A stretch of DNA of 64,000 nt, taken from Filimonas sp. Lineage in GTDB: Bacteria; Bacteroidota; Bacteroidia; Chitinophagales; Chitinophagaceae. Under the pieces are notes generated by a model. That model made no database searches. It saw only the letters and a list, made by a program, of their open reading frames with translations, and was not told the origin of the DNA. How positions within the stretch are numbered: position 1 is the first letter of the stretch; every line of letters begins with the position of its first letter. Below are positions 1 to 13,800 of this stretch, one piece after another. Both the position numbers and the translations under genes were made by a program. The stretch lies in assembly GCA_017306865.1 (NCBI GenBank), contig JAFKHH010000012.1, forward strand, positions 698,369-762,368, read 5' to 3'.

Positions 1-61
1 AGCCTTAAAATGGCTTGCGATAAGCGCTATCTGGTAACTATACAAGCGCTTTGCTGTATTA

Positions 62-116
62 CAGCATACATCTAACATCGTACATGGTTCGTACTTAGTA
101 CCTCGTACTTTGTCCT
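62..116. repeat. GTAC-rich intergenic repeat, copy 1
   Basis: This stretch contains the words ACATCTAACATCGTACAT and GTACCTCGTACTTTG. The same series of words recurs at 22243-22296. GTAC and its neighbours pair with each other, so the sequence can fold. It lies directly downstream of the minus-strand gene at 119-352. Confidence 0.7.
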
Positions 117-118
117 TC

Positions 119-352
119 CTACGATGCTATTGACACTTTTCTTGCTGCGTAATGCATTATTTCCTGCACAGTATGTTGACGTGGGGACAAGAGACGGGTA
201 TTGTCAAGACGGTTACCTGCTTCTTTTAAAACCTGTAGCTTCTCTCGTAAGCTCCAGTTTTCTTTAAGCTGTCCTTCTACAATTTCATTCTCTTCCTGTG
301 TTAGCTCACCATATAGGTAAAGCAGTAAGTTTTCGGTAGTACAATCAGACAT
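119..352 (-). CDS. small anti-sigma-factor-like protein
   Basis: This 77-residue soluble protein has no signal peptide or membrane segment. Its N-terminus (MSDCTTENLLLYLYGELTQE) resembles the first helix of zinc-finger anti-sigma domains, in which a leading Cys/His segment is followed by YLxGELxxxE. The remaining zinc ligands are not evident, so it may be a degenerate or zinc-free relative. The rest is a charged helical segment. No sigma factor gene is adjacent inside the window, so any partner is unknown. It is followed at once by a GTAC-type repeat. The fold assignment is inference from the N-terminal pattern; the ORF itself is well supported. Confidence 0.6.
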   Translation of the reverse strand: MSDCTTENLLLYLYGELTQEENEIVEGQLKENWSLREKLQVLKEAGNRLDNTRLLSPRQHTVQEIMHYAARKVSIAS

Positions 353-459
353 AGCGAATCAAAATCGAAACGTGTAAAAATCTTGTTTACAAACGATTGA
401 TTCTTCAAGGATATTGCATAAGACTATAAGTTTTTCCGCAAGGCAGAATTACTTTTATC

Positions 460-777
460 TTATTTTTTGGAAGCAGGTGCTGGTTGGGCATCTACTATAA
501 ACACATCTTCATTGGTACGTTTCATATAATAGTTTTCGCGGGCGTACTTCTCTAATGCGGCTGGATTGTTCTGAAGATCAGTTAGTTGTCGTTTGGTTTT
601 TTCTATTCCGTCCTGGTAAAACTGTTTGCTGGCTTCCAGTTCTTTTACCTGTTTTTTTCTCTCCAGTTGTGTAAAAATATCATTTTTATCGAAGAATAAA
701 ATAAAAACGGCAAAAACTGCTGTAGCCAGCAGGTATTTGTTTCCAACAATTTTTAGAATGCCTGTTATCCTTTTCAT
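460..777 (-). CDS. septum formation initiator, FtsB/DivIC-like
   Basis: The 105-residue protein has a short cytoplasmic N-terminus, one membrane helix (about residues 13-30) and then a coiled coil (about 35-75) rich in Lys, Glu and Leu. The coil ends in the family pattern LEKYARENYYMKRTNEDVFI. This is the usual build of FtsB/DivIC, which bridges FtsL and FtsQ in the divisome with its coil in the periplasm. It lies downstream of eno on the same strand, the common enolase-FtsB order, but a hairpin at 840-892 separates them. A perfect -7-type box (TACTTTTG, minus strand) lies at 795-802, 17 nt before the ATG, so it may have its own promoter. Confidence 0.88.
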   Translation of the reverse strand: MKRITGILKIVGNKYLLATAVFAVFILFFDKNDIFTQLERKKQVKELEASKQFYQDGIEKTKRQLTDLQNNPAALEKYARENYYMKRTNEDVFIVDAQPAPASKK

Positions 778-794
778 GAAAAATGATGATGGGC

Positions 795-802
795 CAAAAG
801 TA
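795..802 (-). promoter_or_regulatory. -7 box before the FtsB-like gene
   Basis: The minus strand reads TACTTTTG, a full match to the Bacteroidota -7 consensus TAnnTTTG, with a 17-nt gap to the ATG at 777. I found no convincing -33 TTG at the usual distance. Confidence 0.4.
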
Positions 803-839
803 GGAAAAAAAGGGGAAGTACATAAGGTCTCTAAAGCAG

Positions 840-892
840 ATAAGGTATATAAGATTGATAATGAAATACTTTATCAACCCTATATACCTTAT
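840..892. terminator. hairpin between eno and the FtsB-like gene
   Basis: Arms at 840-861 and 871-892 pair over 22 positions with two mismatches around a 9-nt loop. The arms contain AAGGTATATA and TATATACCTT, words that recur in hairpins near 40700-40800 and 59080-59150. The site lies just after the eno stop codon and could end eno transcription, but it has no clear U-tract. Confidence 0.5.
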
Positions 893-915
893 AAAGCTAT
901 AAACCTGTCAATTTC

Positions 916-2606
<1,691 letters not shown>

Positions 2607-4253
2607 TTACTGACTAAGTTGACTGCTGACTTCCTTCGCGTCTTTTATAATCTCTTCCGGAAATTTCAGTAACGCGAGTATCTTAATTGCATTCTTTGTC
2701 TGCAATTGTCCTTCTTTTAACTTGTAATCGAAATGCAACTGGTCATCTTGTATAGATTCTACAAAATGATAGAGGTTATATTGATCCTTTAGCAAGTCTG
2801 CCAGTTCCAGGTCGTGCGTAGCAACAAACACAATATTTTTATATTGGTTCAGATAAGATAAAACAGCCTTTGCAGCGGCAATGCGCTCTATGGTATTAGT
2901 GCCCTTGAATACTTCATCCATCACAAAAAGATTCACAGTATCCGGCTGTACGGATTGGATAAGCGATTCTATTACGCGTGCTTCCTCAAAGAAATAGCTT
3001 TTGCCTTCCAGCAAATCATCTTCAATGTTAACAGAGGAAAGTAATTTGAAAAAAGGTGCTTCATATTTTTCTGCGAAGCAAGTGTATAATGTTTGCGCTA
3101 ACAGTGCATTGATACAAATGGTTCTGAGAAACGTTGTTTTACCAGACATATTAGACCCGGTGATCAACGCGCTTTTTCCTTCGAGCTTCAAATCATTTGT
3201 TACACAATCTGCAATCAGCGGATGAGTAAGCTTTGCGAATTGTATTTTCTTTTCAGGCTGAAGAAAAACAGGTTTGCATGTAATGCGGTCTCCATCGCGA
3301 AGCGATGCAATAGAAATAGCTGTGTCAATACTACCCACATAGCTGAATAAATGCTGTATGGATAGTTGTTTTCCTTCTATATCTTTTACTATGCTAAAGA
3401 ACGCATGTAGTTCTATTAAGAAAAAGCCTTTGATCACTTCAAGTGCATACATCAGCACCATAGACATGTCGTCGCCTATTCGTGCATTGCTAAAACCCAG
3501 TAAACGAAGCTTACGCTGAAAAGAACGCATTGATTTAATACTTTCCTGTATGCCATCATCTGTTATAGGCAAGTGCATCTGTTGCAACTCAGCCGATGTG
3601 TAGATCATTTTATTCAGCTCAGGAAAGGCTTGTATAAATTGCAGCGTATTGTTCTTGTTCCATAAATGAAACAGCATATTTGCTGTTGCCGGAATTAACG
3701 CAACGATCAGGAGTACCGGGTATTGAATAGAGAAAAGAAGCAGGCCGACTAATAAAAGAGAACTGAAAATAGTTAACGGGTACCACTTTGGCCGTGTAAA
3801 AACTTTAGTTGTAAGTAAGGACGCTACATGATAAGTGCCCGGCCTGTCCAGTTGCAGTAATTGTAATTGAGCTTTTTCTCTTACAGTTTTATGCTCCCTG
3901 AAAAAATCCGCGTGTTGGTCGGACCCCTTCAATGCTGACAAATTGTTGGATGGTTTGGATAACTTATCAAACAAATATTGCTGCCCGATCTTGCTGGTAG
4001 TGCGGTCTACAAAAGCAAACAACTCATAAAAATTGATGTCTGCTTTTGTTTGCTCAGATATAGTATGGAAGATGCTTTGCGTTTTCAATCTTGCATAACG
4101 CTCTATCGCATCAAAATTGAGATAATCGTTCTTAGGCTTACCCCAGTTCTGTTTTAACGCCTCTACCTTCTTTTGCCGTTGTTTCCGTTTGCCACGTATA
4201 ACCAGGAAAATAAAAACAACTATAAAAGCTACAATGATATAAACATCATTCAT
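2607..4253 (-). CDS. membrane-anchored MutS-like ATPase
   Basis: This 548-residue protein has a MutS family C-terminal ATPase with an unusual front half. Residues 1-20 form a membrane helix followed by basic residues. A second hydrophobic stretch (about 170-215) could form two more helices. The MutS core follows: Walker A GSNMSGKTTFLRT, Walker B VMDEVFKGTNTIERIAA, and the switch-like THDLELADLL. The DNA-binding mismatch-recognition domain I of true MutS (with its Phe-x-Glu motif) is absent. It is therefore probably not the mismatch sensor, and its substrate is unknown. It starts 24 nt after the ligA stop, so the two genes are probably co-transcribed. Similar short MutS-like proteins occur in Bacteroidota. 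Confidence 0.85.
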   Translation of the reverse strand: MNDVYIIVAFIVVFIFLVIRGKRKQRQKKVEALKQNWGKPKNDYLNFDAIERYARLKTQSIFHTISEQTKADINFYELFAFVDRTTSKIGQQYLFDKLSKPSNNLSALKGSDQHADFFREHKTVREKAQLQLLQLDRPGTYHVASLLTTKVFTRPKWYPLTIFSSLLLVGLLLFSIQYPVLLIVALIPATANMLFHLWNKNNTLQFIQAFPELNKMIYTSAELQQMHLPITDDGIQESIKSMRSFQRKLRLLGFSNARIGDDMSMVLMYALEVIKGFFLIELHAFFSIVKDIEGKQLSIQHLFSYVGSIDTAISIASLRDGDRITCKPVFLQPEKKIQFAKLTHPLIADCVTNDLKLEGKSALITGSNMSGKTTFLRTICINALLAQTLYTCFAEKYEAPFFKLLSSVNIEDDLLEGKSYFFEEARVIESLIQSVQPDTVNLFVMDEVFKGTNTIERIAAAKAVLSYLNQYKNIVFVATHDLELADLLKDQYNLYHFVESIQDDQLHFDYKLKEGQLQTKNAIKILALLKFPEEIIKDAKEVSSQLSQ

Positions 4254-4277
4254 ACTTTGTACGTTTTCTGCCTGGTC

Positions 4278-6790
<2,513 letters not shown>

Positions 6791-7537
6791 ATGAAAAGAG
6801 AAGCGGAGACCAACCTGAGCACTTCACAACAAGCCAAACTGATCAAGGATGCAACCAAGTTAGTTGCCTCTTATCCTAAAGTTCCCATTACTGTAGACTG
6901 TGTGATCTTTGGTTTTGACGGTACGGAATTGAAAGTATTGCTCATTCGCAGTGACCTTGAAATATTTAAAGGTAGCTGGTCATTGTTGGGTGATTTCGCC
7001 GGCGATAACGAAGAACTGGATGAGGCTGCAGACCGTGTATTACGCACCCGTACCGGTATGGATGGCGTGTACCTGGAGCAGGTAAGAACCTTTAGTAAGC
7101 CAAGCCGCCACCCCGGTGGACGTGTATTAACTGTTGCTTATTGTTCCTTATTGAATATTGAACATCACCAATTGAAAATACTGGATAACGAATTGCACTG
7201 GCATAGTATCCAGAGCCTGGGTGATATGGCATTTGACCATAAAGAAATACTGGACTATTGCCACAAATGGTTGCAGAAAAGAATACAGGAACACCCGTTA
7301 GGGTTCAACCTGTTGCCTGATAAATTTTCTCTGCGCGAATTGCAAAACCTGTACGAAGTCATTCTTGACATAAAACTGGACAGGCGCAACTTCCGCAAAA
7401 AATTCTTCGCTATGGACTTTCTCATTGACACGGGTGAGTATGAAGATGATGTACCGCACCGCCCGGGCCGCCTGTATAAATTCAACTTCCAGAAGTACGA
7501 AAAAAACAAGAAAAGCTGGGTAGGGATAGATTTTTAG
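6791..7537 (+). CDS. NrtR/AraR-type transcriptional regulator with a dead Nudix domain
   Basis: The 248-residue protein has an N-terminal Nudix fold (about 30-160) and a C-terminal winged helix (about 165-245, around KFSLRELQNLYEVILDIKLD and RRNFRKKFFAM). Such proteins are transcription factors in which the Nudix domain senses a metabolite. The Nudix box reads GDFAGDNEELDEAADRVLRT. The catalytic RExxEE part has become RVLRTR, so hydrolase activity is not expected. The known family includes NAD-responsive NrtR and the arabinose regulator AraR of Bacteroides. It lies directly upstream of a starch locus on the same strand, whose promoter carries two palindromes, so local control of starch use is the simplest reading (inference). 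The ligand is unknown. Confidence 0.88.
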   Translation: MKREAETNLSTSQQAKLIKDATKLVASYPKVPITVDCVIFGFDGTELKVLLIRSDLEIFKGSWSLLGDFAGDNEELDEAADRVLRTRTGMDGVYLEQVRTFSKPSRHPGGRVLTVAYCSLLNIEHHQLKILDNELHWHSIQSLGDMAFDHKEILDYCHKWLQKRIQEHPLGFNLLPDKFSLRELQNLYEVILDIKLDRRNFRKKFFAMDFLIDTGEYEDDVPHRPGRLYKFNFQKYEKNKKSWVGIDF

Positions 7538-7584
7538 AGATCAGGATGTAGAACTACCATATCGTTATATGAGTAAATTGTTTA

Positions 7585-7640
7585 ATTGTTAGAGGGTTGA
7601 ATTGTTGGAGCTAGTCACAACAATTCAACCCTCTAACAAT
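7585..7640. terminator. perfect 23-bp hairpin after the Nudix regulator gene
   Basis: Arms at 7585-7607 and 7618-7640 are perfectly complementary (core AGAGGGTTGAATTGTTG) around a 10-nt loop. It lies 48 nt after the regulator stop and separates it from the starch promoter. It belongs to the CAATTTAACCAT-type repeat family. No long U-tract follows, so termination is plausible but unproven. Confidence 0.6.
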
Positions 7641-7754
7641 ATAGCCATGTAGCAATTCAACAATGGCGCAAATCCCTTCACTGTTTCCCCACCAAATGCC
7701 TCCGCCTTAAATTTTTAACAAATTCTAAAAAAAAGTCCTCCCTTTTGATTGAAA

Positions 7755-7771
7755 TGTGTAAAAATTACACA
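7755..7771. promoter_or_regulatory. operator-like palindrome O1 of the starch locus
   Basis: The sequence is TGTGTAAAAATTACACA: perfect 7-bp arms TGTGTAA/TTACACA around AAA. It lies three bases upstream of the TTTG that would serve as the -33 element. A near-copy (O2) lies 44 bp downstream, centre to centre. Assignment to the neighbouring Nudix regulator is inference from position. Confidence 0.6.
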
Positions 7772-7773
7772 AA

Positions 7774-7802
7774 TTTGTATCACGTTGCTGTTTTTAATTG
7801 TG
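7774..7802 (+). promoter_or_regulatory. predicted promoter of the starch locus
   Basis: TTTG at 7774-7777 and TAATTGTG at 7795-7802 are separated by 17 bp. The second box matches TAnnTTTG at all but one fixed position. The promoter is bracketed by O1 (7755-7771) and overlapped by O2 (7799-7815), so a protein bound at either site would block polymerase. The predicted start would be near 7806, leaving a leader of about 60 nt with a CGGTAA/TTACCG inverted repeat (7825-7830, 7847-7852). Confidence 0.5.
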
Positions 7803-7815
7803 TAAAAAATACACA
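7799..7815. promoter_or_regulatory. operator-like palindrome O2 of the starch locus
   Basis: The sequence is TGTGTAAAAAATACACA: 6-bp arms TGTGTA/TACACA around a 5-bp centre, 16 of 17 positions identical to O1. It overlaps the predicted -7 box and start point, a typical place for a repressor. Confidence 0.6.
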
Positions 7816-7866
7816 TATACATAACGGTAACATGCCATAACAATTATTACCGCTTTGCTTGTACAT

Positions 7867-10779
7867 ATGAAACGATTACTGACTGCGTTTTTCATATTAT
7901 TTACTGGTGCATCTGTGCATGCGCAGCTATTGAGCTGGTCGCCTGATTTTTTGCAGGAGACAAACGGCGCAGTTACTATTACAATGGATGCTTCAAAAGG
8001 TAACCAGGGATTATTAAACTACAGCCCGGTTTCAGATGTATATGTTCATATAGGCGTTATTACTTCTTTAAGTGCAAATTCTTCTGACTGGAAATATTCA
8101 AAATTTACATGGGGAACAACGAATGCGCCTGCACAATGCACATCGTTAGGTAACAACAAATGGAGTTATACCATCAACGGAGGTTTACGCAGCTATTTTG
8201 GTATTGCGAATGCGAATGAAAAAATACTAAAGATTGCAGTACTGTTTCGTAGCGGTGATGGAAATAAAGTTCAGCGCAATGTGGATGCCAGCGATATGTA
8301 CGTACCTGTGTATGATAATGGCCTCTATACGCGCATAGATGAACCGGCACGCCAGCCTTTATATACGCCGGTTCCGGAAACAATAACAAAGATGCCTGGG
8401 CAAACAATTAATATTACTGCCAAAGCGAGTGCGCCTGTTACACTCAGCATTTTATTCAACAACAATACTGTTCAGACTGCATCCAACGCAACGTCATTAA
8501 CAGCCGTGGCAACCATTGCAGCGGCTGGTTCACAGCAGATCGTTGCTGTAGCGGATAATGGTACCACGAAGAAGTATGATACGATCTCCTTTAACGTAAA
8601 TGATAATGTAAACGTTGCACCGCTTCCAGCTAATGTAAAAGACGGCATTAACTATGAGCAGGGCGATACATCTGTAACACTGGTGCTATATGCACCGGGC
8701 AAGAACAGGATAAGTGTTATTGGTGATTTCAATAACTGGACAGATGCCGCAGCGTACCAGATGAACAGAACGCCGGATGGCAACCGCTTTTGGCTGCGCA
8801 TTACAAAACTTACTTCCGGTGTAGAATATGCTTATCAGTACTATGTAGATAATACCTTGAAGGTCGCGGATTATAATGCAGAGAAAATATTGGACCCTGC
8901 GAATGACCAATATATATCCGCTGCTACTTACCCAAACCTGAAAGCTTACCCGGCAGGTAAAGCATCAGGTATAGTAAGCGTATTGCAGACTGCAAAGCCT
9001 GCCTATAACTGGCAGGTGCAAAATTTTGCAAGGCCGGACAAAAGAAACCTGGTGATCTATGAGCTGCTCGTGCGTGATTTTGTAGCCGCACAGAACTGGC
9101 AAACAATAAAAGATACATTGTCTTATCTCAAACGTCTTGGCATAAACGCGATAGAAGTAATGCCATTCAACGAATTTGAAGGCAACAATAGCTGGGGCTA
9201 TAACCCATCATTCTACTTTGCGCCGGACAAAGCCTATGGTACGGAAACTGCACTGCGCCAGTTTATAGATGAGTGCCACAGGCAAGGCATAGCCGTAATA
9301 ATGGATATAGTATTGAACCATTCTTTCGGGCAATCGCCAATGGTGCAGTTGTATTGGGATGCTGCAAACAGCCGCCCTGCAACAAACAGTCCGTGGTTTA
9401 ATCCCGTGGCAAAACATCCGTTTAATGTTGGCTATGATTTTAACCATGAGAGCCAGGCAACCAAAGATTTTGTTGATCGCGTTCTCGAACACTGGGTAAC
9501 AAAATATAAGATCGATGGCTTCCGCTTTGACCTGTCAAAAGGATTTACACAAAAGCAAACATGCGATAACAATGGCAATAATTGTGATGTAAACGCATGG
9601 ACAGCATACGACTCATCAAGAGTGGCTATATGGAAACGCATCTATACTAAAATGCAATCTGTAAACACAAATACTTATTGCATACTGGAACACCTGGGCG
9701 ATAACAATGAAGAGAAAGACTTGTCGAATGCCGGAATGTTGTTGTGGGGTAATATGAATTACAATTTTAACCAGGCCACAATGGGTTTTGCAGATGGCTG
9801 GAATTTTGATGGATCGCTTGCTTCAAAACGCGGCTGGGCAAATCCATACTTAATAGCTTACCAGGAAAGCCATGACGAAGAAAGACTGATGTATAAAAAC
9901 CTGCAGTTTGGAAATGCATCAGGGAGTTATACAGTAAAAGATAAAAAAACGGCATTGCAGCGCAATGCAATGGCAACCGCAATCTGGGCGTTGATGCCGG
10001 GGCCAAAAATGTTGTGGCAGTTTGGAGAGCTCGGCTATGACTACTCCATTAATACCTGCGAAAATGGTAGCATCAGCAATGATTGCCGAACTGCGCCTAA
10101 ACCGGTAAAATGGGACTACTATAATGATGCAGATAGAAAGGCGCTGTACAACGTGTATGCGAAGCTGTTTAAACTAAGAAATACAACCAACTACCTGGGT
10201 ACGTTTACAACCGGTATTACCGGTGGCGATTTATCCGGCCCGGTGAAATCATTTACCGTTACCAGCGATTCGCTTAACATATTTGCCGTAGGTAATTTTG
10301 ATGTAATATCAAGAACCGCTGCGGTTACATTTCCGGCTACAGGCAAATGGTACAGTTACTTCAGTGACTCTATCAAGCAAATAACTACTGCTACGCAAAC
10401 AGTAAGCCTGTCACCCGGAGAATATTATGTGTTCACCTCCCGCAACCTGAACAACATTGTAGAAGTGGTGCCGCCGCAACCGCCGGTTGACTCGGCCACA
10501 GCGCTCTCATTGAAGATATATCCGAACGTTATAAACAAAAAGCAGCAGGTAAGACTGGTCTATACAGTACCAGAGAGTGGAAATGTGAGCATCGCATTGT
10601 ACGCTGCAAACGGAAGCAAGGCCGCAGAGATGCTGAATGCTTCCAGGAACAAAGGCACATATACTGAATTTATAACCATTAGTAACAACATGCTTAGTAA
10701 CCTGTCCGGTGGTTTTTATTACGTAACGATCAGAACGGGCAAGTCGCATCAGACACAAAAGATACTGGTGATGTTATAA
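7867..10779 (+). CDS. secreted GH13 alpha-amylase with T9SS sorting domain
   Basis: I chose the ATG at 7867 because it opens a signal peptide (MKRLLTAFFILFTGASVHAQ). An upstream in-frame TTG at 7855 only adds four residues. The 970-residue product has an N-terminal beta module (about 25-150) resembling the protein at 15868, a CBM48-like domain (about 260-345, ISVIGDFNNWTD), a GH13 barrel (about 390-800) and a T9SS type A C-terminal domain (last 85 or so, KIYPNVINKKQQ to TQKILVML). The GH13 motifs are intact: DIVLNH, GFRFD with nucleophile D555, acid/base E608 in ILEHLG, and SHD with D670. It would cut alpha-1,4-glucans at the cell surface. It is the first gene of the starch operon. Confidence 0.93.
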   Translation: MKRLLTAFFILFTGASVHAQLLSWSPDFLQETNGAVTITMDASKGNQGLLNYSPVSDVYVHIGVITSLSANSSDWKYSKFTWGTTNAPAQCTSLGNNKWSYTINGGLRSYFGIANANEKILKIAVLFRSGDGNKVQRNVDASDMYVPVYDNGLYTRIDEPARQPLYTPVPETITKMPGQTINITAKASAPVTLSILFNNNTVQTASNATSLTAVATIAAAGSQQIVAVADNGTTKKYDTISFNVNDNVNVAPLPANVKDGINYEQGDTSVTLVLYAPGKNRISVIGDFNNWTDAAAYQMNRTPDGNRFWLRITKLTSGVEYAYQYYVDNTLKVADYNAEKILDPANDQYISAATYPNLKAYPAGKASGIVSVLQTAKPAYNWQVQNFARPDKRNLVIYELLVRDFVAAQNWQTIKDTLSYLKRLGINAIEVMPFNEFEGNNSWGYNPSFYFAPDKAYGTETALRQFIDECHRQGIAVIMDIVLNHSFGQSPMVQLYWDAANSRPATNSPWFNPVAKHPFNVGYDFNHESQATKDFVDRVLEHWVTKYKIDGFRFDLSKGFTQKQTCDNNGNNCDVNAWTAYDSSRVAIWKRIYTKMQSVNTNTYCILEHLGDNNEEKDLSNAGMLLWGNMNYNFNQATMGFADGWNFDGSLASKRGWANPYLIAYQESHDEERLMYKNLQFGNASGSYTVKDKKTALQRNAMATAIWALMPGPKMLWQFGELGYDYSINTCENGSISNDCRTAPKPVKWDYYNDADRKALYNVYAKLFKLRNTTNYLGTFTTGITGGDLSGPVKSFTVTSDSLNIFAVGNFDVISRTAAVTFPATGKWYSYFSDSIKQITTATQTVSLSPGEYYVFTSRNLNNIVEVVPPQPPVDSATALSLKIYPNVINKKQQVRLVYTVPESGNVSIALYAANGSKAAEMLNASRNKGTYTEFITISNNMLSNLSGGFYYVTIRTGKSHQTQKILVML

Positions 10780-10815
10780 ACAGTAACACAGCTATAAAAC
10801 AGAAAACTCTCACTT

Positions 10816-13800
10816 ATGAATTTAAAACGATTGCTAGGGCTATTTGTGTTGCCGCTACTGTTGCTATCCCTACATGCACAGGCGCAAGACAAAATCGTTT
10901 CCGGAAAAGTAACCGATGCAAAAAGCGGCGCACCACTGGATGGTGTATCTGTAATTGTAAAAGGAGGCACTACCGGTACGCAAACGGCTGCTGACGGTAC
11001 CTTTACCCTAAAAGTATCTGCCGGTGTAACAAAATTGATCATCTCATCTGTTAGTCACAGCACCCGCGAAGTAAGCATAGGAAGTGGTGGTGTACAGGTA
11101 GCATTGGAACCTACAGACCCAACGCTAAGCGAGGTCATAGTAGTTGGCTATGGTGTACAACGCAAACGGGATGTAACGGGCGCTATTGCCAAAGTAAAAG
11201 GAGACCAGATCAGCGCCACACCTGTGCCAAGCTTTGAAGCTGCATTGCAGGGCAAAGCGCCGGGCGTACAGATCATACAAGGTAATGGTCTTGCTGGTTC
11301 CGGTTCGGTTGTCCGTATAAGAGGTATTGGCTCTATCTCTGCATCCGGCGACCCGTTGTATGTAGTAGATGGTATCCCTGTTATTTCAGATCCGTTTATC
11401 AGGAGCAATGGTGGTGCTATGAACCAAAACCCACTTTCGTCTATCAATCCAAACGATATAGAATCTATTGAAATATTAAAAGATGCGGGTGCAACCGGCA
11501 TCTATGGATCACGTGGTGCAAATGGTGTAATTATCATTACAACCAAACGCGGTAAATCTGGTAAACCAAGTTTTACGTACTCCAATAAACTGGGTATGGC
11601 TACCTATGCAAAAAAGCCTGATTTTGTAAACGGCCCTGAGTGGTTGCAACTAAGACAGGAAGCATGGGTAAATAGTGGCCATACAGGACAGGCTACATTG
11701 CCAGGTACACTAACGTGGGCACAAGCCAGCCAGAACAATACGGACTGGTGGGACTTGCTTACTGGTACAGGCTTCATCAATGATCACACCTTGTCTATGA
11801 CACAAGGCACAAAGAAATTAAAAACATTTGCGAACCTGACGTATAGTGATGATAAAGGCTATATCAAAAGCAATGCTTATACACGCCTTGCTGCAAGGTT
11901 GAACATGGACTATAACATCACAGATAAGCTGAAGGTGTCCTTAACATCAGCATACAATCGTGGCGTGAACAAACGTGTGCCTGCTGCATGGGATGGTGGT
12001 ATAGGTGATGCCATGTCAAGCGCGTTGCCAATCTTCCCGGTGTACAATGCAGACGGTTCTTATTATAGTGGCTTGACAAACCCCGTAATTAAAACGAATG
12101 AGAACAAACGCCGCGAAATTGATAGCAGGATCTTAGGTGGATTGGGATTAGAATATCAACCGATCAAAAATCTCTTCCTGCGTGCAAACGGCGCAATTGA
12201 ATATACCAACTCATTTGCTGATGAGTTTCAGACAGCAACCTGGAATAAGCTTTATTCAAATAAAACAACAGGTACAGCTTCCCGCAATCCCTATTGGGGA
12301 TCAAACATTACTGCAAACTTTACCGCAAACTATTTGTGGAACCCTGGAAAAGACCACAAGTTCAATTTCCTGGCCGGTACAGAAATGCAGGACTACCAGC
12401 GTAAAGGATATACTGCATCTATTGTAAAAGATATGAACCAGCCATTTTGGCAAGATCCTTCTGCATACAGGCAACTGCGCGATTCGTTGAAGTCTGCCCC
12501 GGTGCCGGGTATCTCTGAAGTGTCACAGGAAGAATTTACGTTCGGTAGTGTATTTGGCAGAATAAACTATACCTACAAAGACCGCTACTCTTTGCAAATG
12601 ATTGCGAGGGTAGATGGCTCATCTAAGTTTGGCGCAAACTACAAACATGGCTTCTTCCCTGCTATATCCGGTGCATGGACGATCAGTGACGAAGAGTTTA
12701 TGAAAGGGATCAAAGAGATCAATTTTCTTAAACTGAGAGCCAGCTATGGTGTAGTCGGTAACGCAAATATTCCTTCAGGCGTTTACTATGATAACTACCG
12801 CGTAGGCTCCAATAACTACAATGGTAACCCTACATTATATTTAAATGCACCAGGTAACCCTGATCTGAAATGGGAAACAATGCGCAACGTTGACATCGCT
12901 TTGGAGTTCGCATTGTTGGGGAATCGCTTAACAGGTGAAGTTGCCTATTATCATAAAGCAACGACAGATATTTTGTTGCAGCCGGGGGTTCAACCATCAA
13001 CAGGTTATCCAACTATATGGCGCAACCTAAGCAACAGTAAAATATTAAATGAAGGCCTTGAGTTCAGTGCAAACTATAAGATAATAGATAACAAGCAAGT
13101 GAGGTGGAGTATTGGAGGCAATATTGCTAAAAACAGGAATGAAGTATTAGAGTATGAACTTGGACCGGATGCCGTTAGTGGTGGTACAAATGATACAAGA
13201 ATTGTGAAAGGGCTGCCGATAGGTGTGAACTATCTTGTACGCTACTATGGTGTAGATGCTGCAGATGGCTTACCTATCTGGTTGGATAAAAATGGTAAAC
13301 AAACCAAAACATTCTCATTAGACAACCGCGTATATGCCGGTAGTGTAATGCCGGATTATATAGGCGGTTTTAATACGGCGGTTAGTTATAAAAACTTCGA
13401 TTTCTCTGCATTGTTCAGCTTTGTTATCGGAGGTAATATTTATGAGAACTCCGCCAAATACCAATTCCTTGGGGTGTCTAAAAAATTCTGGAATTTCCGT
13501 AAAGACTTCTTAGACAGGTGGACAAGGCCGGGCGACGATGCAAAGTATCCGAAACTGGTTGCTGATGCTGCTGACTATCCGGGTGTGCCGAGCGAGGATC
13601 AGTTTAACTCTACCATGTTCCTGCGCAGTGCATCTTACATGCGTTTGAGAGAAATGACAATCGCATACCGTTTTACCAAAAGTACATTGGGTAAACTTCC
13701 TTTAAAAGACCTGCGCCTGTTTGTAACAGGTACCAACCTGCTTACCTTCTCTAAATTCCCTGGCGGCGATCCGGAGATCACGCGTGATTTTGAGAATGCA

